From assembly GCF_036227405.1 (NCBI RefSeq), contig NZ_CP109473.1:124001-188000 (forward strand): DNA of 64,000 nt. The letters are read 5' to 3'. The stretch's first letter is position 1, and each line of letters opens with the position of its first letter. Positions 9,022 to 16,776 of this stretch are shown one piece after another. The position numbers and the translations under genes were made by a program. This stretch comes from Streptomyces sp. NBC_01460. Lineage in GTDB: Bacteria > Actinomycetota > Actinomycetes > Streptomycetales > Streptomycetaceae. The notes under the pieces were generated by a model. It had not been told where the DNA came from, did no database searches, and saw only the letters and a program-made list of their open reading frames with translations.

Positions 9022-9148
9022 ATGTGTCCGAGCGTACGTCGCCACCGCCGGCACAGCACAAGGGTCCACCCACGACGCGGCCGGGGCCTGCACGGCGTCC
9101 TGCACCTCTAGTGTGATGCGCCAGAAATCCTGAGGGTTAGAGGATGTC

Positions 9149-9966
9149 TCACGTGGTGAGTCTCGCGAGCCTCTTGTAGCAGGTGAGGGCTGCTGCGAGG
9201 CCGAGGAAGGCGAGGAAGTGGCTGCCTTTTCGCTCGTACCGGACGGTGAGGCGGCGGTATCCGAAGAGCCAGGAGATCGACCGCTCGATCTTCCAGCGGT
9301 GCCGTCCGAGCCGCTCGCCGGACTCGATGCCGGGGCGGGCGATCCGTGGGACGAGGTTCCGGCTGCGGAGCCAGCGCAGGTGCTCGGCGGAGTAATAGGC
9401 CTTGTCCGCGCGGATCTTCCCCGGCCGCCGCCGACGGGGTCCGCGCCGGGATCGGACGGCTGGTATGCCCAGGATGAGCGGCTTGAACGCCTGACTGTCG
9501 TGCATGTTCGCCCCCGACACCGCGACGGCCAGCGGCAGGCCCTGGGCCTCGGACAGCACATGCAGTTTGCTGCCTTTCTTGCCACGATCGACCGGATTCG
9601 GTCCGGTCAGCGAGCCCCCCTATTAGCTCGTACCGACGCGGCGTCGACGATCGCGGACGACCAGTCCAGATCGCCTCTGGAGCCGAGCTCGTCCAGTACC
9701 GCCCGGTGCAGCCTGCGCCACAACCCGGCCGCGGCCCACACGCTGAACCGGCGGTGCGCAGTCGCCGGCGAGACACCGAAGGACTCCGGCAAATGCCGCC
9801 AGGCACACCCACTCGTCAGCACGTACACCACAGCGGCGAACACCGCCCGTTCCTCCACCGGAGCAGTACCACCGCCCTGCGGGCGGGAGACAAACTTCGG
9901 CATCAATGGAGCGAACAGCTCCCACAGTTCGTCGGGAACGAGCCGACGCGACAGATCAACCCTCAC
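9149..9966 (-). CDS. IS5-family transposase of element A, two-frame
   Basis: This enzyme carries out DDE-type cut-and-paste or copy-out transposition. The first frame (9607-9966, GTG start) holds the N-terminal DUF4096-like region (LVPDELWELFAPLMPKF, CAWRHLP, TAHRRF) and the first catalytic Asp (DAASVRANRG). The second (ending 9149) holds TGPNPVDRGKKGSK, the DKAYYS Asp and RWKIERSISWLFGYRRL with the catalytic Glu. The frames join by a -1 shift on a run of six G near 9600, a common programmed frameshift in this family. Read that way the ~270-aa protein is complete, so the element may be active. The second-frame start is not a true initiation codon. Confidence 0.8.
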
Positions 9967-10071
9967 GAATCAGCATCATGCCCGTGTGGAGGCTCAGTCG
10001 TTGTCACCGCAGGCACCAGATAGCCTGCGCAAAGAGCAGTTCGAATCAGCCGGTCTGTCACCAGAGAGGCG

Positions 10072-10497
10072 TTGCGGTTGTCACACATGGGCGACGCCTG
10101 GGTTGAACGGGTACCGGTGCGTAGCATTCCTCGCGAGGAGCTCATCGCCATGCTTCGCGAACAGACCCAGGCATGCGGACCTGCGCGTGAAACCTTGATT
10201 GCCGGGGGGACCTTCGTCGTCTTTGACGGTCTGGTTCCCGCCAACCGCCACGCGGGGGTGTTCGGACGCCGCATCCGCTCAGCTGCCCGCCGTGGCCACA
10301 CGATCGAGGGCCTTGCCGACACCGTCGAAATCCTCCGGCAGTACGGGGAAGAGCTTCTTCGTACTGGTTTGATTGATTCCGTGGACAGGTCGTCGGTGTT
10401 CACGATCTTCCTGAACTCTTCAGCGATAGAAGTCCTTGGCTGTGCCGGCGGGCCACGGCCCGAAGCACTGCAAGTTCCAGCAGGCGTCCCCGGGTGA
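10072..10497 (+). CDS. Cargo ORF of element A, unknown, about 140 aa
   Basis: I do not recognise this protein. It is soluble, with an IPREELIAMLREQ helix, a GGTFVVFDGLVP segment, a basic patch (HAGVFGRRIRSAARRGH) and a C-terminal FTIFLNSSAIEVLG. Third-position G/C is weaker than in neighbouring genes, fitting transferred DNA. The TTG at 10072 has AGAGG close upstream, and the ATG at 10087 is an alternative. It is divergent from the transposase and lies wholly inside the inverted repeats, so it would move with the element. Confidence 0.5.
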   Translation: MRLSHMGDAWVERVPVRSIPREELIAMLREQTQACGPARETLIAGGTFVVFDGLVPANRHAGVFGRRIRSAARRGHTIEGLADTVEILRQYGEELLRTGLIDSVDRSSVFTIFLNSSAIEVLGCAGGPRPEALQVPAGVPG

Positions 10498-10577
10498 CAA
10501 TCTATCGGCCTTGGTGACAACTACCGCGCTTCGGCTCAATGCCGCATCAACGAACCGCCACGTGAGACATCCTCTTA

Positions 10578-11692
10578 TTAAGCGTTTTGTTCGCATATCA
10601 GGTGTTTGACCGTGTTTCTGAGCGGTCAAGCGTGGTCGCCTGAGCGGTGATCGCCCGAGAAGTAGCTTATGCGGCAATTCGTGGACCAGTAATGCGCCGG
10701 GTTTCCGATGAGAGATCCCGTCTCATTCAGAAGCAACCTGGTTCACGCGGGTCTGCGAACCCGCGCCCCGGTGCCCCGGATGCCTCGCACACGCCCTGCC
10801 CACGTCGGCTGCAGCCACGTACCCAGGCATCATGCAGCCCTCACAGTCCTACCCCAGCGACCTGTCCAACGCCCGCTGGGAACTCATCCGCCCACCCTGG
10901 AAGCCTGGCGCCAAGCCCGCGCCGGCATCCGCAAGCCCACCCACGACCTACGCACCCTGATGAACGCCATCCTCTACGTCGACCGCACCGGCATGCCCTG
11001 GCGCTACCTCCCCCACGACTTCCCACCCCACCAGACCGTCTACGGCTACTTCGCCCGCTGGGAAGCCGACGGCATCTTCGACCAGCTCACCAACATCCTC
11101 CGCGGCAAAGTCCGCAAGGCCGAAGGTCGCGCCAGCCAGCCCAGCGCCTGCCTGATCGACAGCCAGAGCATCAAGACCTCCGCCACCGTCCCCCTCACCA
11201 GCCAAGGCATCGACCCGGCCAAAAAGATCATCGGACGCAAACGGCACATCGTCACCGACACCCTCGGCCTCCTCCTGGCCGTCGCCGTCACCGCCGCGAG
11301 CGTCCACGACTCCGCGGCCGGCACCCAGCTCATGACCAACGTCGCCGCACTCCACCCCACCGTCACCAAAGCCTGGGCCGACAACGGCTACAAGACCAAA
11401 GCCGTCGAACACGCAGCCCGACTCGGCATCGACCTCGAGATCGTCCAACGCAACCCCACCACCCGAGGCTTCCACGTCCAGCCACGCCGATGGGTCATCG
11501 AACGCACCCTCGGCTGGCTCATGCACCACCGCCGCCTGGCCCGCGACTACGAAACCCACCCCCACCGATCAGCCGCCATGATCCAACTGGCCGCCATCAA
11601 CCTCATGACCCGCCGCCTCACCCACGAAGCCACCCTCAACTGGCGCGGCACCTAGACCAAATGAAACAGACACCGGAGAACAAAACGCTCAC
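10578..11692. mobile_element. Element B: IS5-family insertion sequence
   Basis: Imperfect terminal repeats share the core AGCGTTTTGTTC (10581-10592, complement at 11678-11689), with looser matching further in. Flanking TTA sits at 10575-10577 (shared with element A) and 11693-11695. The first three bases of the two ends differ (TTA versus GTG), so the exact left boundary is less certain than for the other elements. It carries only a transposase gene, which is frameshifted. Confidence 0.65.
10831..11655 (+). pseudogene. IS5-family transposase of element B, frameshifted
   Basis: The natural start MQPSQSYPSDLSNARWELIR (ATG 10831) runs in one frame. From about 10893 the continuation TLEAWRQARAGIRKPTHD runs in another, the junction missing one base. 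The rest is intact: CLIDSQSIKTSA with the first Asp, WADNGYKTKA with the second, and RRWVIERTLGWLMHHRRLAR with the Glu. The break lies only ~20 codons in, so full-length protein requires an unusual shift. The element is probably immobile unless helped in trans. Confidence 0.7.
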
Positions 11693-11729
11693 TTAGTTCT
11701 GCTCTGTTTTCTGGCCGGTGGTTCCGACC
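11693..11729 (-). pseudogene. Tail of the interrupted IS630-type transposase gene
   Basis: The 34 bp between elements B and C (plus TTA) read on the minus strand as KVGTTGQKTEQN and stop. If C and D are removed this joins in frame to the transposase fragment at 15297-15425 (...LADYLT), giving an uninterrupted C-terminus. The stop codon TAA is itself the TTA into which elements A and B inserted. Confidence 0.6.
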
Positions 11730-12002
11730 TTAGAGCTCGTAACAAGATCTTGTTCAAGCGTTCTGGTCGGGTGGGGCAGAGCCAGCGCTAGGCGAGCACG
11801 TGCGGGCTGAGGGCGGTAATCGAAGTTGGCAAGGACGGCTCCGATGTTGGGTGCGTGACTTTGCTTCTGGATCATCGTCATGGCCCGGTGGTGCCAGGGA
11901 CCAAGATGCCCCAGCGCGCTGAGTGGAGCCGCCTTCTGCCCCAAGGCTGTGGCGTGCGCCTGCCACGACGGTGGGCAACCGTTTGCTGATCTCAGCCGTC
12001 AT

Positions 12003-12824
12003 ATGCACATGACGACGACGCCTGCCCTCCCATCCCTCGTGCTGCGCGGCAGCAGTGCCACCGCCCGCTTCGGGGACGGACTCGACTATGTGCAGTGGGA
12101 ACAGGACGGGCGCGTGACACGAATTCCGCTGGATGCCATCGAAGCGGTCCGCAGCCTCGACCGCTCGTTCGAGGTTGTACTGACGACTGCAGAGGCCGAC
12201 CGCCCTCCTGCCGTGTACGCGGTTCACGAGGCCAGCGCCGCTGCCGTGACCGCGTTCTGTGCCGCCCTGGAGGCCCGCCTGCCCGAGAGAGCGGCCGAAG
12301 GACCGCGCGTCGACGGCGAAGAGCTGATCACCGAAGTGCCTGCTGGACACCCCCGAAGGCCCTCGAAGCGCGATCTTGTTGTCGCCGTGATCGCGGTCTT
12401 CGCGGTGATCGATGTGACAGTGGCGGTGCTCCGTGAGCCGGCGTGGGCGATCGCGCTGCCGTTCTTTCAGCTCTTCGCGTGCGCGGGGGCATTCATGGCT
12501 CTGACGCTGGGACGAGGCATGTACGACGCGCTGCGCCTCCCCAAGCACGGCATCACGGTGATGGCCGAACTCGACCACTACACCGACAAAACCAAGGTGT
12601 ACCGGTATGTGGACCAGGATGGCGGGCTGCACTTCTACCGGGAGCCGACCGGCGGGCAGCAACTGGAGCTCAGTTACGACCCGCGCAACCCCAGCCGCGC
12701 CTCCGCCCGCCAGTCCCTGTACGGCCAGGTCATGATGGCGCTGATGGCAGTCGTAGGCCTCGGTATGGCCTGCGGCGGGCTTGGAGTCACCGGGTACCAG
12801 CTCTTCATCGCGTTGCGTGGCTGA
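12003..12824 (+). CDS. Cargo of element C: DUF3592-like membrane protein
   Basis: A protein of about 273 aa. The N-terminal ~115 residues look like a PH-type soluble domain (VQWEQDGRVTRIPLDAIEAV). Two helices follow (about 120-140 and 146-166). Next comes a beta-rich DUF3592-like segment (VMAELDHYTDKTKVYRYVDQ, LELSYDPRNP), and the last helix is at about 245-265. Function is unknown, but the layout suggests a membrane or envelope protein. ATGs at 12003 and 12009 are both possible and neither has a strong ribosome site. It lies inside element C and converges on the transposase with 44 bp between. Confidence 0.6.
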   Translation: MHMTTTPALPSLVLRGSSATARFGDGLDYVQWEQDGRVTRIPLDAIEAVRSLDRSFEVVLTTAEADRPPAVYAVHEASAAAVTAFCAALEARLPERAAEGPRVDGEELITEVPAGHPRRPSKRDLVVAVIAVFAVIDVTVAVLREPAWAIALPFFQLFACAGAFMALTLGRGMYDALRLPKHGITVMAELDHYTDKTKVYRYVDQDGGLHFYREPTGGQQLELSYDPRNPSRASARQSLYGQVMMALMAVVGLGMACGGLGVTGYQLFIALRG

Positions 12825-12868
12825 CTCCGCTCGCGCGTGCCGAGCACTTCTTGAACTGGTACCACCGC

Positions 12869-13677
12869 TCAGGACTGGTACTGCTTGAGGCGTCTGAAGC
12901 AGATCAGGCTGCAGGCGAGAGAGACGGAGGCGTCGTGGAGTTCGGTGCGGCGTTCCCAGCGCACGGCGAGCCGCTTGAACTGGTGGAGCAGGGCGAAGGT
13001 CTGCTCGACGACGTAGCGGAGCTTGCCGATGCCCTTGATGTTCGGGGATCCCTTGCGTGAGATGACAGGCAGGATCCGTCGTTTCCGCAGTGCGTCGCGA
13101 TGGGCGTTGGAGTCGTAGCCCTTGTCGCCGAGCAGGGATTCAGGTCGGCGCCGGGGGTGGCCGGGGCGCCCTGCGACGGGCGGGATGCCGTCGACCAGGG
13201 CGAGGGTCTGGGTGACGTCGTTGACGTTCGCCGCGGTCGTGATGACCTTCAGTGGGGTGCCGCGTCCGTCGCAAATCAGATGGTGCTTGCTGCCCGTCTT
13301 CCGCCGGTCGACCGGCGACGGACCGGTGTCGGCGCCCCCTTTTTCGCGCGGATGTGAGAACCATCCACGCAGGCCCGTTACCAGTCGAGCTCGCCGGCCG
13401 CGTTCAGTTCGGCGAGCATGACCCGGTGCAGCCGGTCGAAAGCCCCTGCTTTCTGCCACCGGTCCAGGCGACGCCAGCACGTCTGCCCAGAGCCGAAGCC
13501 CAGCTCCAACGGCAAAAGTTGCCAAGCTATGTCGTTGTAGAGGACGAACAGAATGCCCTGCAGACAGAGCCGGTCCGACACCGGCCGAGGCCCCGGAGAC
13601 CGCTCCGGCCACGGCGGCAACAACGGCTCGATCAACGCCCACAACTCATCGTCCACGATCCACGGTCGAGTACCCAC
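12869..13677 (-). pseudogene. IS5-family transposase of element C, nonsense-mutated
   Basis: The first frame (13677 down) contains WIVDDELWALIEPLLPPWP and ends with ELNAAGELDW and TAA at 13378-13380. The same frame continues beyond the stop as RACVDGSHIRAKKG, so TAA has replaced what was probably a Ser codon. A typical -1 slippery site (A AAA AAG in gene orientation, near 13340) then leads into the second frame. That frame holds TGPSPVDRRKTGSKHH, GDKGYDS and RYVVEQTFALLHQFKRLAVR. The frameshift is normal for the family, and the nonsense codon probably makes the gene inactive. Confidence 0.75.
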
Positions 13678-13939
13678 ACCCTCACGAACGGCCGCCTCGT
13701 CACACCGGTATCGCCCAACCAGCCCACATCAACAAGATCGTGTTACGAGCTCTTACTGACCGTTTCACAATGAGGCGTCGTAGTCAGACGTTGTCTGCAG
13801 GGTCGGACGTGGTCTCCGTCGCTCTCGGTGGAAACATGTCCGAGCCTGCCGTCTCTGAGGAGTCGGCCAGGAGCGCGTCGTGGAGGTGATGGCCAGAGCA
13901 CCACCGCAGTCCAACCCGCGCACCGTCACGCTGATGAGC

Positions 13940-14320
13940 TCACATGCTGATCGCCAACGCAGCCCCAATCAGGGCGATTCCCAGCCCTCCGTACAAAAGG
14001 GCTGCCACCTTGTGTGCGAACAGTGGCATGGTGTCCGGCAGATACATGCGGGCCGGCTCTCGCGGGTCGAGCTCCACCTTCACGGCCTGGCCGACTGAGA
14101 TCCGCAACCTCTTCCCGTATAGCGAGCCCTTTATCACGCGCCCTTCGTGCACGACCGGCCCCAAGTGGTAACGCGTCTCATCCGAGGAGAACCGGCCCTG
14201 CCCATACCCGGAACACGGGACCTCCAGAGAGATTCGCCGCTGCCGACTCCGCACGTCAGACACCAACAGCGCTACCGCCCACACGACAGCCCCGGCTGCC
14301 GGAACAAGTACGACGAGCAC
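13940..14320 (-). CDS. Cargo of element D: small DUF3592-like membrane protein
   Basis: A 126-aa protein with an N-terminal helix (MLVVLVPAAGAVVWAVALLV), a central beta-rich soluble segment (CSGYGQGRFSSDETRYHLG, VKVELDPREPARMYLPD) and a C-terminal helix (AALLYGGLGIALIGAALAIS). The VELDPREPAR turn parallels LSYDPRNPSR in the element C cargo, so both may be DUF3592-like, though overall similarity is low. A GTG start with GGGTGGG upstream is likely. It is divergent from the transposase. Confidence 0.55.
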   Translation of the reverse strand: MLVVLVPAAGAVVWAVALLVSDVRSRQRRISLEVPCSGYGQGRFSSDETRYHLGPVVHEGRVIKGSLYGKRLRISVGQAVKVELDPREPARMYLPDTMPLFAHKVAALLYGGLGIALIGAALAISM

Positions 14321-14474
14321 GTTCGCCCACCCCAGTCTCAGAAACGAGCAAGTAGCAAGAAGCCGGGCTTCAGATCACGGGGCGCTGCAGAATCCCTGCC
14401 GTCCGCTCACACTCATCAGACGAGTTCGCTGTGAACAGACCCGCCGGTCGGACTTCTTCCGCCACGATCTCGAC

Positions 14475-15284
14475 GTGATCAGAGATCTCGTGCCCGACGA
14501 CCTGTGGGCCCGCATCGCTCCAATTCTGCCACCCCCTCCGCAGCGGCGGAATCGGCATCCGGGACGACGTCGGACAGATGACCGCACCGCCCTGGCAGGC
14601 ATTCTCTTCGTCCTGCGCACGGGTGCAGCCTGGCGTGATGTGCCACGTCAGGAGATGGGTTGCTCGGGGGTCACAGCCTGGCGTCGTCTACGGGACTGGA
14701 CCGAGGCCGGCGTCTGGCCACGCCTGCATGCTGCGATCCTCGCCGAGCTGCGAAAGGCCGGACTGCTAGAGATGGACGACTGTGCCATCGACGGTTCACA
14801 CGTCCGCAGTCTGAAAGGGGGAGCTCACACCGGACCATCGCCGGTCGACAGGGGCCGCCCAGGAAGCAAACACCACATCATCGTCGACCGGAAGGGCACA
14901 CCTCTCGCAGTGTCACTCACCGGTGGCAACCGACACGATGTCACCCAGCTCATCCCGCTCATCGATGCCATCCCACGCATTCGTGGACTACGCGGACGGC
15001 CGCGCCATCGCCCGCAACGGCTGTACGCCGACCGCGGCTACGACTTCGACAAGTACCGGCGACTTCTCCGGCGCCGAGGCATAGCACCCAAAATCGCCCG
15101 CCGCGGTGCCCCTCACGGCTCCGGCTTGGGCAAGACCCGCTGGGTTGTCGAGCGCACCTTCGCCTGGCTCCACCAGTTCAAGAGACTCCGGATCCGCTAC
15201 GAGATGCGTGCTGATCTCCACCTCGGACTACTACAACTCGCCTGCGGCATCATCTGTCTCCGGCACCTCCGGGCGGCATTCTGA
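14475..15284 (+). CDS. IS5-family transposase of element D, intact
   Basis: A complete 269-aa DDE transposase in a single frame. The N-terminal region (IRDLVPDDLWARIAPILPPP) is followed by CAIDGSHVRSLKGG (first Asp), TGPSPVDRGRPGSKHH, LYADRGYDFDKY (second Asp) and TRWVVERTFAWLHQFKRLRI (Glu). Unlike the A and C enzymes it needs no frameshift. It is the clearest candidate for an active transposase in the cluster. The start codon lies 155 bp from the divergent cargo gene, leaving room for a shared promoter region. Confidence 0.85.
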   Translation: MIRDLVPDDLWARIAPILPPPPQRRNRHPGRRRTDDRTALAGILFVLRTGAAWRDVPRQEMGCSGVTAWRRLRDWTEAGVWPRLHAAILAELRKAGLLEMDDCAIDGSHVRSLKGGAHTGPSPVDRGRPGSKHHIIVDRKGTPLAVSLTGGNRHDVTQLIPLIDAIPRIRGLRGRPRHRPQRLYADRGYDFDKYRRLLRRRGIAPKIARRGAPHGSGLGKTRWVVERTFAWLHQFKRLRIRYEMRADLHLGLLQLACGIICLRHLRAAF

Positions 15285-15296
15285 AACGATCAGTTA

Positions 15297-15425
15297 GTGA
15301 GGTAGTCAGCGAGAGAGTTGAGAATCTCGTCGGCTGTCTTGGTCCAGGTGAAGGGCCGCGGGTTCTCGTTCCAGGTGTCGATCCACGCAGTGATGTCATC
15401 CTCCAGGGCTTTCACGGACCTCGCG
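15297..15425 (-). pseudogene. C-terminal fragment of an IS630-type transposase
   Basis: The minus strand reads ARSVKALEDDITAWIDTWNE followed by NPRPFTWTKTADEILNSLADYLT. This is the conserved C-terminal signature of IS630-family transposases (WN.NP.PF.W.KTADEI). It is cut at its C-terminal side by element D at the TTA, and the last 12 codons lie at 11693-11729. On its N-terminal side it abuts a DUF1214 gene fragment at about 15425, so most of the element was already lost. Confidence 0.75.
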
Positions 15426-15539
15426 AACTGGCTGCCCGCCCCCGACGGCCCCTTCTCCGTCATCATCCGCATCTACGGTCCTCACGCATCCGTGCTGGAC
15501 GGCACCTGGCAACTGCCGGCCCTGACCGTGGCAGGCTGA
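15426..15539 (+). pseudogene. C-terminal tail of a DUF1214-type protein
   Basis: The plus strand reads ANWLPAPDGPFSVIIRIYGP and ends DGTWQLPALTVAG with a stop. This is the characteristic C-terminal end of DUF1254/DUF1214 proteins. Everything upstream has been replaced by the IS630 fragment. Confidence 0.65.
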
Positions 15540-15541
15540 TC

Positions 15542-16203
15542 ATGGGCGACGCCATCGGACACATGCTCGCCCCGGCCCTCGGAATCGCCATCAGCCCGGT
15601 GCCGGTCATCGCCGTCATACTGATGCCGGCGACACCCCACGGCCGGATGAACGGCATCGCTTTCACCGCCGCTTGGACAGCGACCCTGGCAGTGCTGAGC
15701 ACCGTCGTCGTCCTGCTCGGCTCCGGCGCCGACGCACACCAGGGCGAGAGGCGGCCTCCTGGGTGTACTGGGTGAAGCTCCTGGCCGGCGTGATCTTCGT
15801 GCTTCTGGGCCTGAAGCAGTGGAAGGGCCGTCGACGCGAAGCCGAGCTGCCGGCTGGATGAAGGCCATCGACACCTTCTCTTAGGGCAAGGCGGCAGGGC
15901 TGGCCACCGCGCTGTCCGCGCTCAACCCCAAGAACCTGGCACTGGCCGTCGCCGGCGCCCTCTCCATCGCGGGCAGCTCCGCCTCGTCAGGAGGCGAGAC
16001 CCTCGCCATCGCGCTGTTCGTGCTGATCGGCTCGCTGTGCGCGCTGCTGCCGCTCGGCGTCTACCTCACCGCGGGAGAGAAGTCGGCAGGGTCCTGAAGT
16101 CCTGGAAGACCTGGATGGCCGCGCACAACGGCGCCATCACGACCGTGCTGCTGACGGTCCTGGGGGCCAAGTTCATCGGCGACGCGATCAGCGGCCTCGC
16201 CGC
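15542..16203 (+). pseudogene. GAP-family (Sap-like) membrane protein gene, decayed
   Basis: The start MGDAIGHMLAPALGIAISPV with the following helices is typical of the GAP (sulfolipid-addressing, formerly DUF2910) family of ~6-helix membrane proteins. The frame shifts near 15755 to read WVYWVKLLAGVIFVLLGL. An in-frame TAG then follows at about 15882, after IDTFS. Later segments (ALSALNPKNLALAVAGALSI, AIALFVLIGSLCALLPLG, VLLTVLGAKFIGDAI) are recognisable across another frame change. At least three lesions make this a pseudogene. It overlaps the preceding DUF1214 stop by spacing only. Confidence 0.7.
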
Positions 16204-16284
16204 ATACCCCCCTGCGCCGCCGCGGACCAGCCCGCTCGCCGACCGGCTACACCGCTCACAGAAGCCCGGGCTGCTTGCGTGGCG

Positions 16285-16683
16285 TCAGCGTGCGACCTTT
16301 TCGATGGCCGCTGGGGTGACGGGGGTGAAGAAGTTGACGAGGTTGCCGTCGGGGTCACGGAACAGCAGCGACCGGTTGCCCCAGGGCATCGTGGTGGGCT
16401 CGGTGACGAAGTCGGCGACGAAGCCGATCAGGTTCTGGTGAACGCGGTCCACATCGTCGACGAGGAACTCGGTGATCACGCTGTGGTTGTCCGCCGGGCG
16501 GGCAGAGCCCGGGGCGAACAGCGGGACGGTCCGGGTGCCGGCGATCGCGAGGGTGGCGCCCACGGTGTCGAGTTCGGCGAAGTCTTCGGTGGCCCACGTC
16601 GCCCGCACCCCCGTGGCTCGCTCATAGAACTCGACGAGGCGCGCCACGTCGCTGGTGATGATGCGGATCGAGACGAAGTCCAT
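16285..16683 (-). CDS. VOC (glyoxalase/dioxygenase fold) protein, 132 aa
   Basis: A small vicinal-oxygen-chelate domain protein with two beta-alpha-beta-beta-beta halves. The first reads FVSIRIITSDVARLVEFYER and the last ends RSLLFRDPDGNLVNFFTPV, whose DPDGN(L)V.F motif usually supplies a metal-ligand Glu. That position is Asn here (LVNFF), so metal chemistry is doubtful and the domain may bind a ligand instead. The ATG at 16683 has an AAGGAG site 6 nt upstream, and the longer upstream frame is not needed. It is divergent from the WYL regulator at 16777, which probably controls it. Confidence 0.8.
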   Translation of the reverse strand: MDFVSIRIITSDVARLVEFYERATGVRATWATEDFAELDTVGATLAIAGTRTVPLFAPGSARPADNHSVITEFLVDDVDRVHQNLIGFVADFVTEPTTMPWGNRSLLFRDPDGNLVNFFTPVTPAAIEKVAR

Positions 16684-16776
16684 GGGGATCTCCTTGGCTG
16701 TGCTGGAAGCGTTCACTGCGCAGGCTAGGAGAAATAGTGGACAGAATCGGTCCTGTATTCGCATTAGGTTGTGCAC

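Larger units (their letters stand above)
9140..10574. mobile_element. Element A: IS5-family element with a cargo gene
   Basis: Ends are defined by a perfect 17-bp inverted repeat: GAGGATGTCTCACGTGG at 9140-9156 and its complement at 10558-10574. It is flanked by TTA (9137-9139 and 10575-10577), a 3-bp target duplication of the kind some IS5 subgroups make. The transposase occupies the left half (9149-9966, minus strand), and its stop codon lies inside the left repeat. The right half contains a divergent non-transposase ORF (10072-10497). No second copy of the repeat was found close to the transposase start, where a cargo-free IS would end. It abuts element B, with which it shares a TTA. Confidence 0.75.
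11733..13752. mobile_element. Element C: IS5-family element with a membrane-protein cargo
   Basis: 22-bp terminal inverted repeats with one mismatch begin GAGCTCGTAACA at 11733 and end TGTTACGAGCTC at 13752. TTA flanks at 11730-11732 and 13753-13755. The transposase (12869-13677, minus) has its N-terminus near the right end. Between its C-terminus and the left repeat lies a convergent membrane-protein gene (12003-12824). It shares its right TTA with element D. Confidence 0.75.
13756..15293. mobile_element. Element D: IS5-family element with a membrane-protein cargo
   Basis: Terminal repeats match at 15 of 17 positions: CTGACCGTTTCACAATG at 13756 against the complement of the right end, CTGATCGTTTCAGAATG. 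TTA flanks at 13753-13755 (shared with C) and 15294-15296. The intact transposase (14475-15284, plus) ends inside the right repeat. A divergent membrane-protein gene (13940-14320, minus) fills the left half. This is the same arrangement as element A. Confidence 0.75.

Noticed and set aside
9108..9136. Minus-strand RISGASH-stop as the original IS630 transposase C-terminus
   Set aside because: It is out of frame with the fragment at 15297. The 34-bp spacer joins in frame and supplies a stop, which explains both insertion sites without extra mutations.
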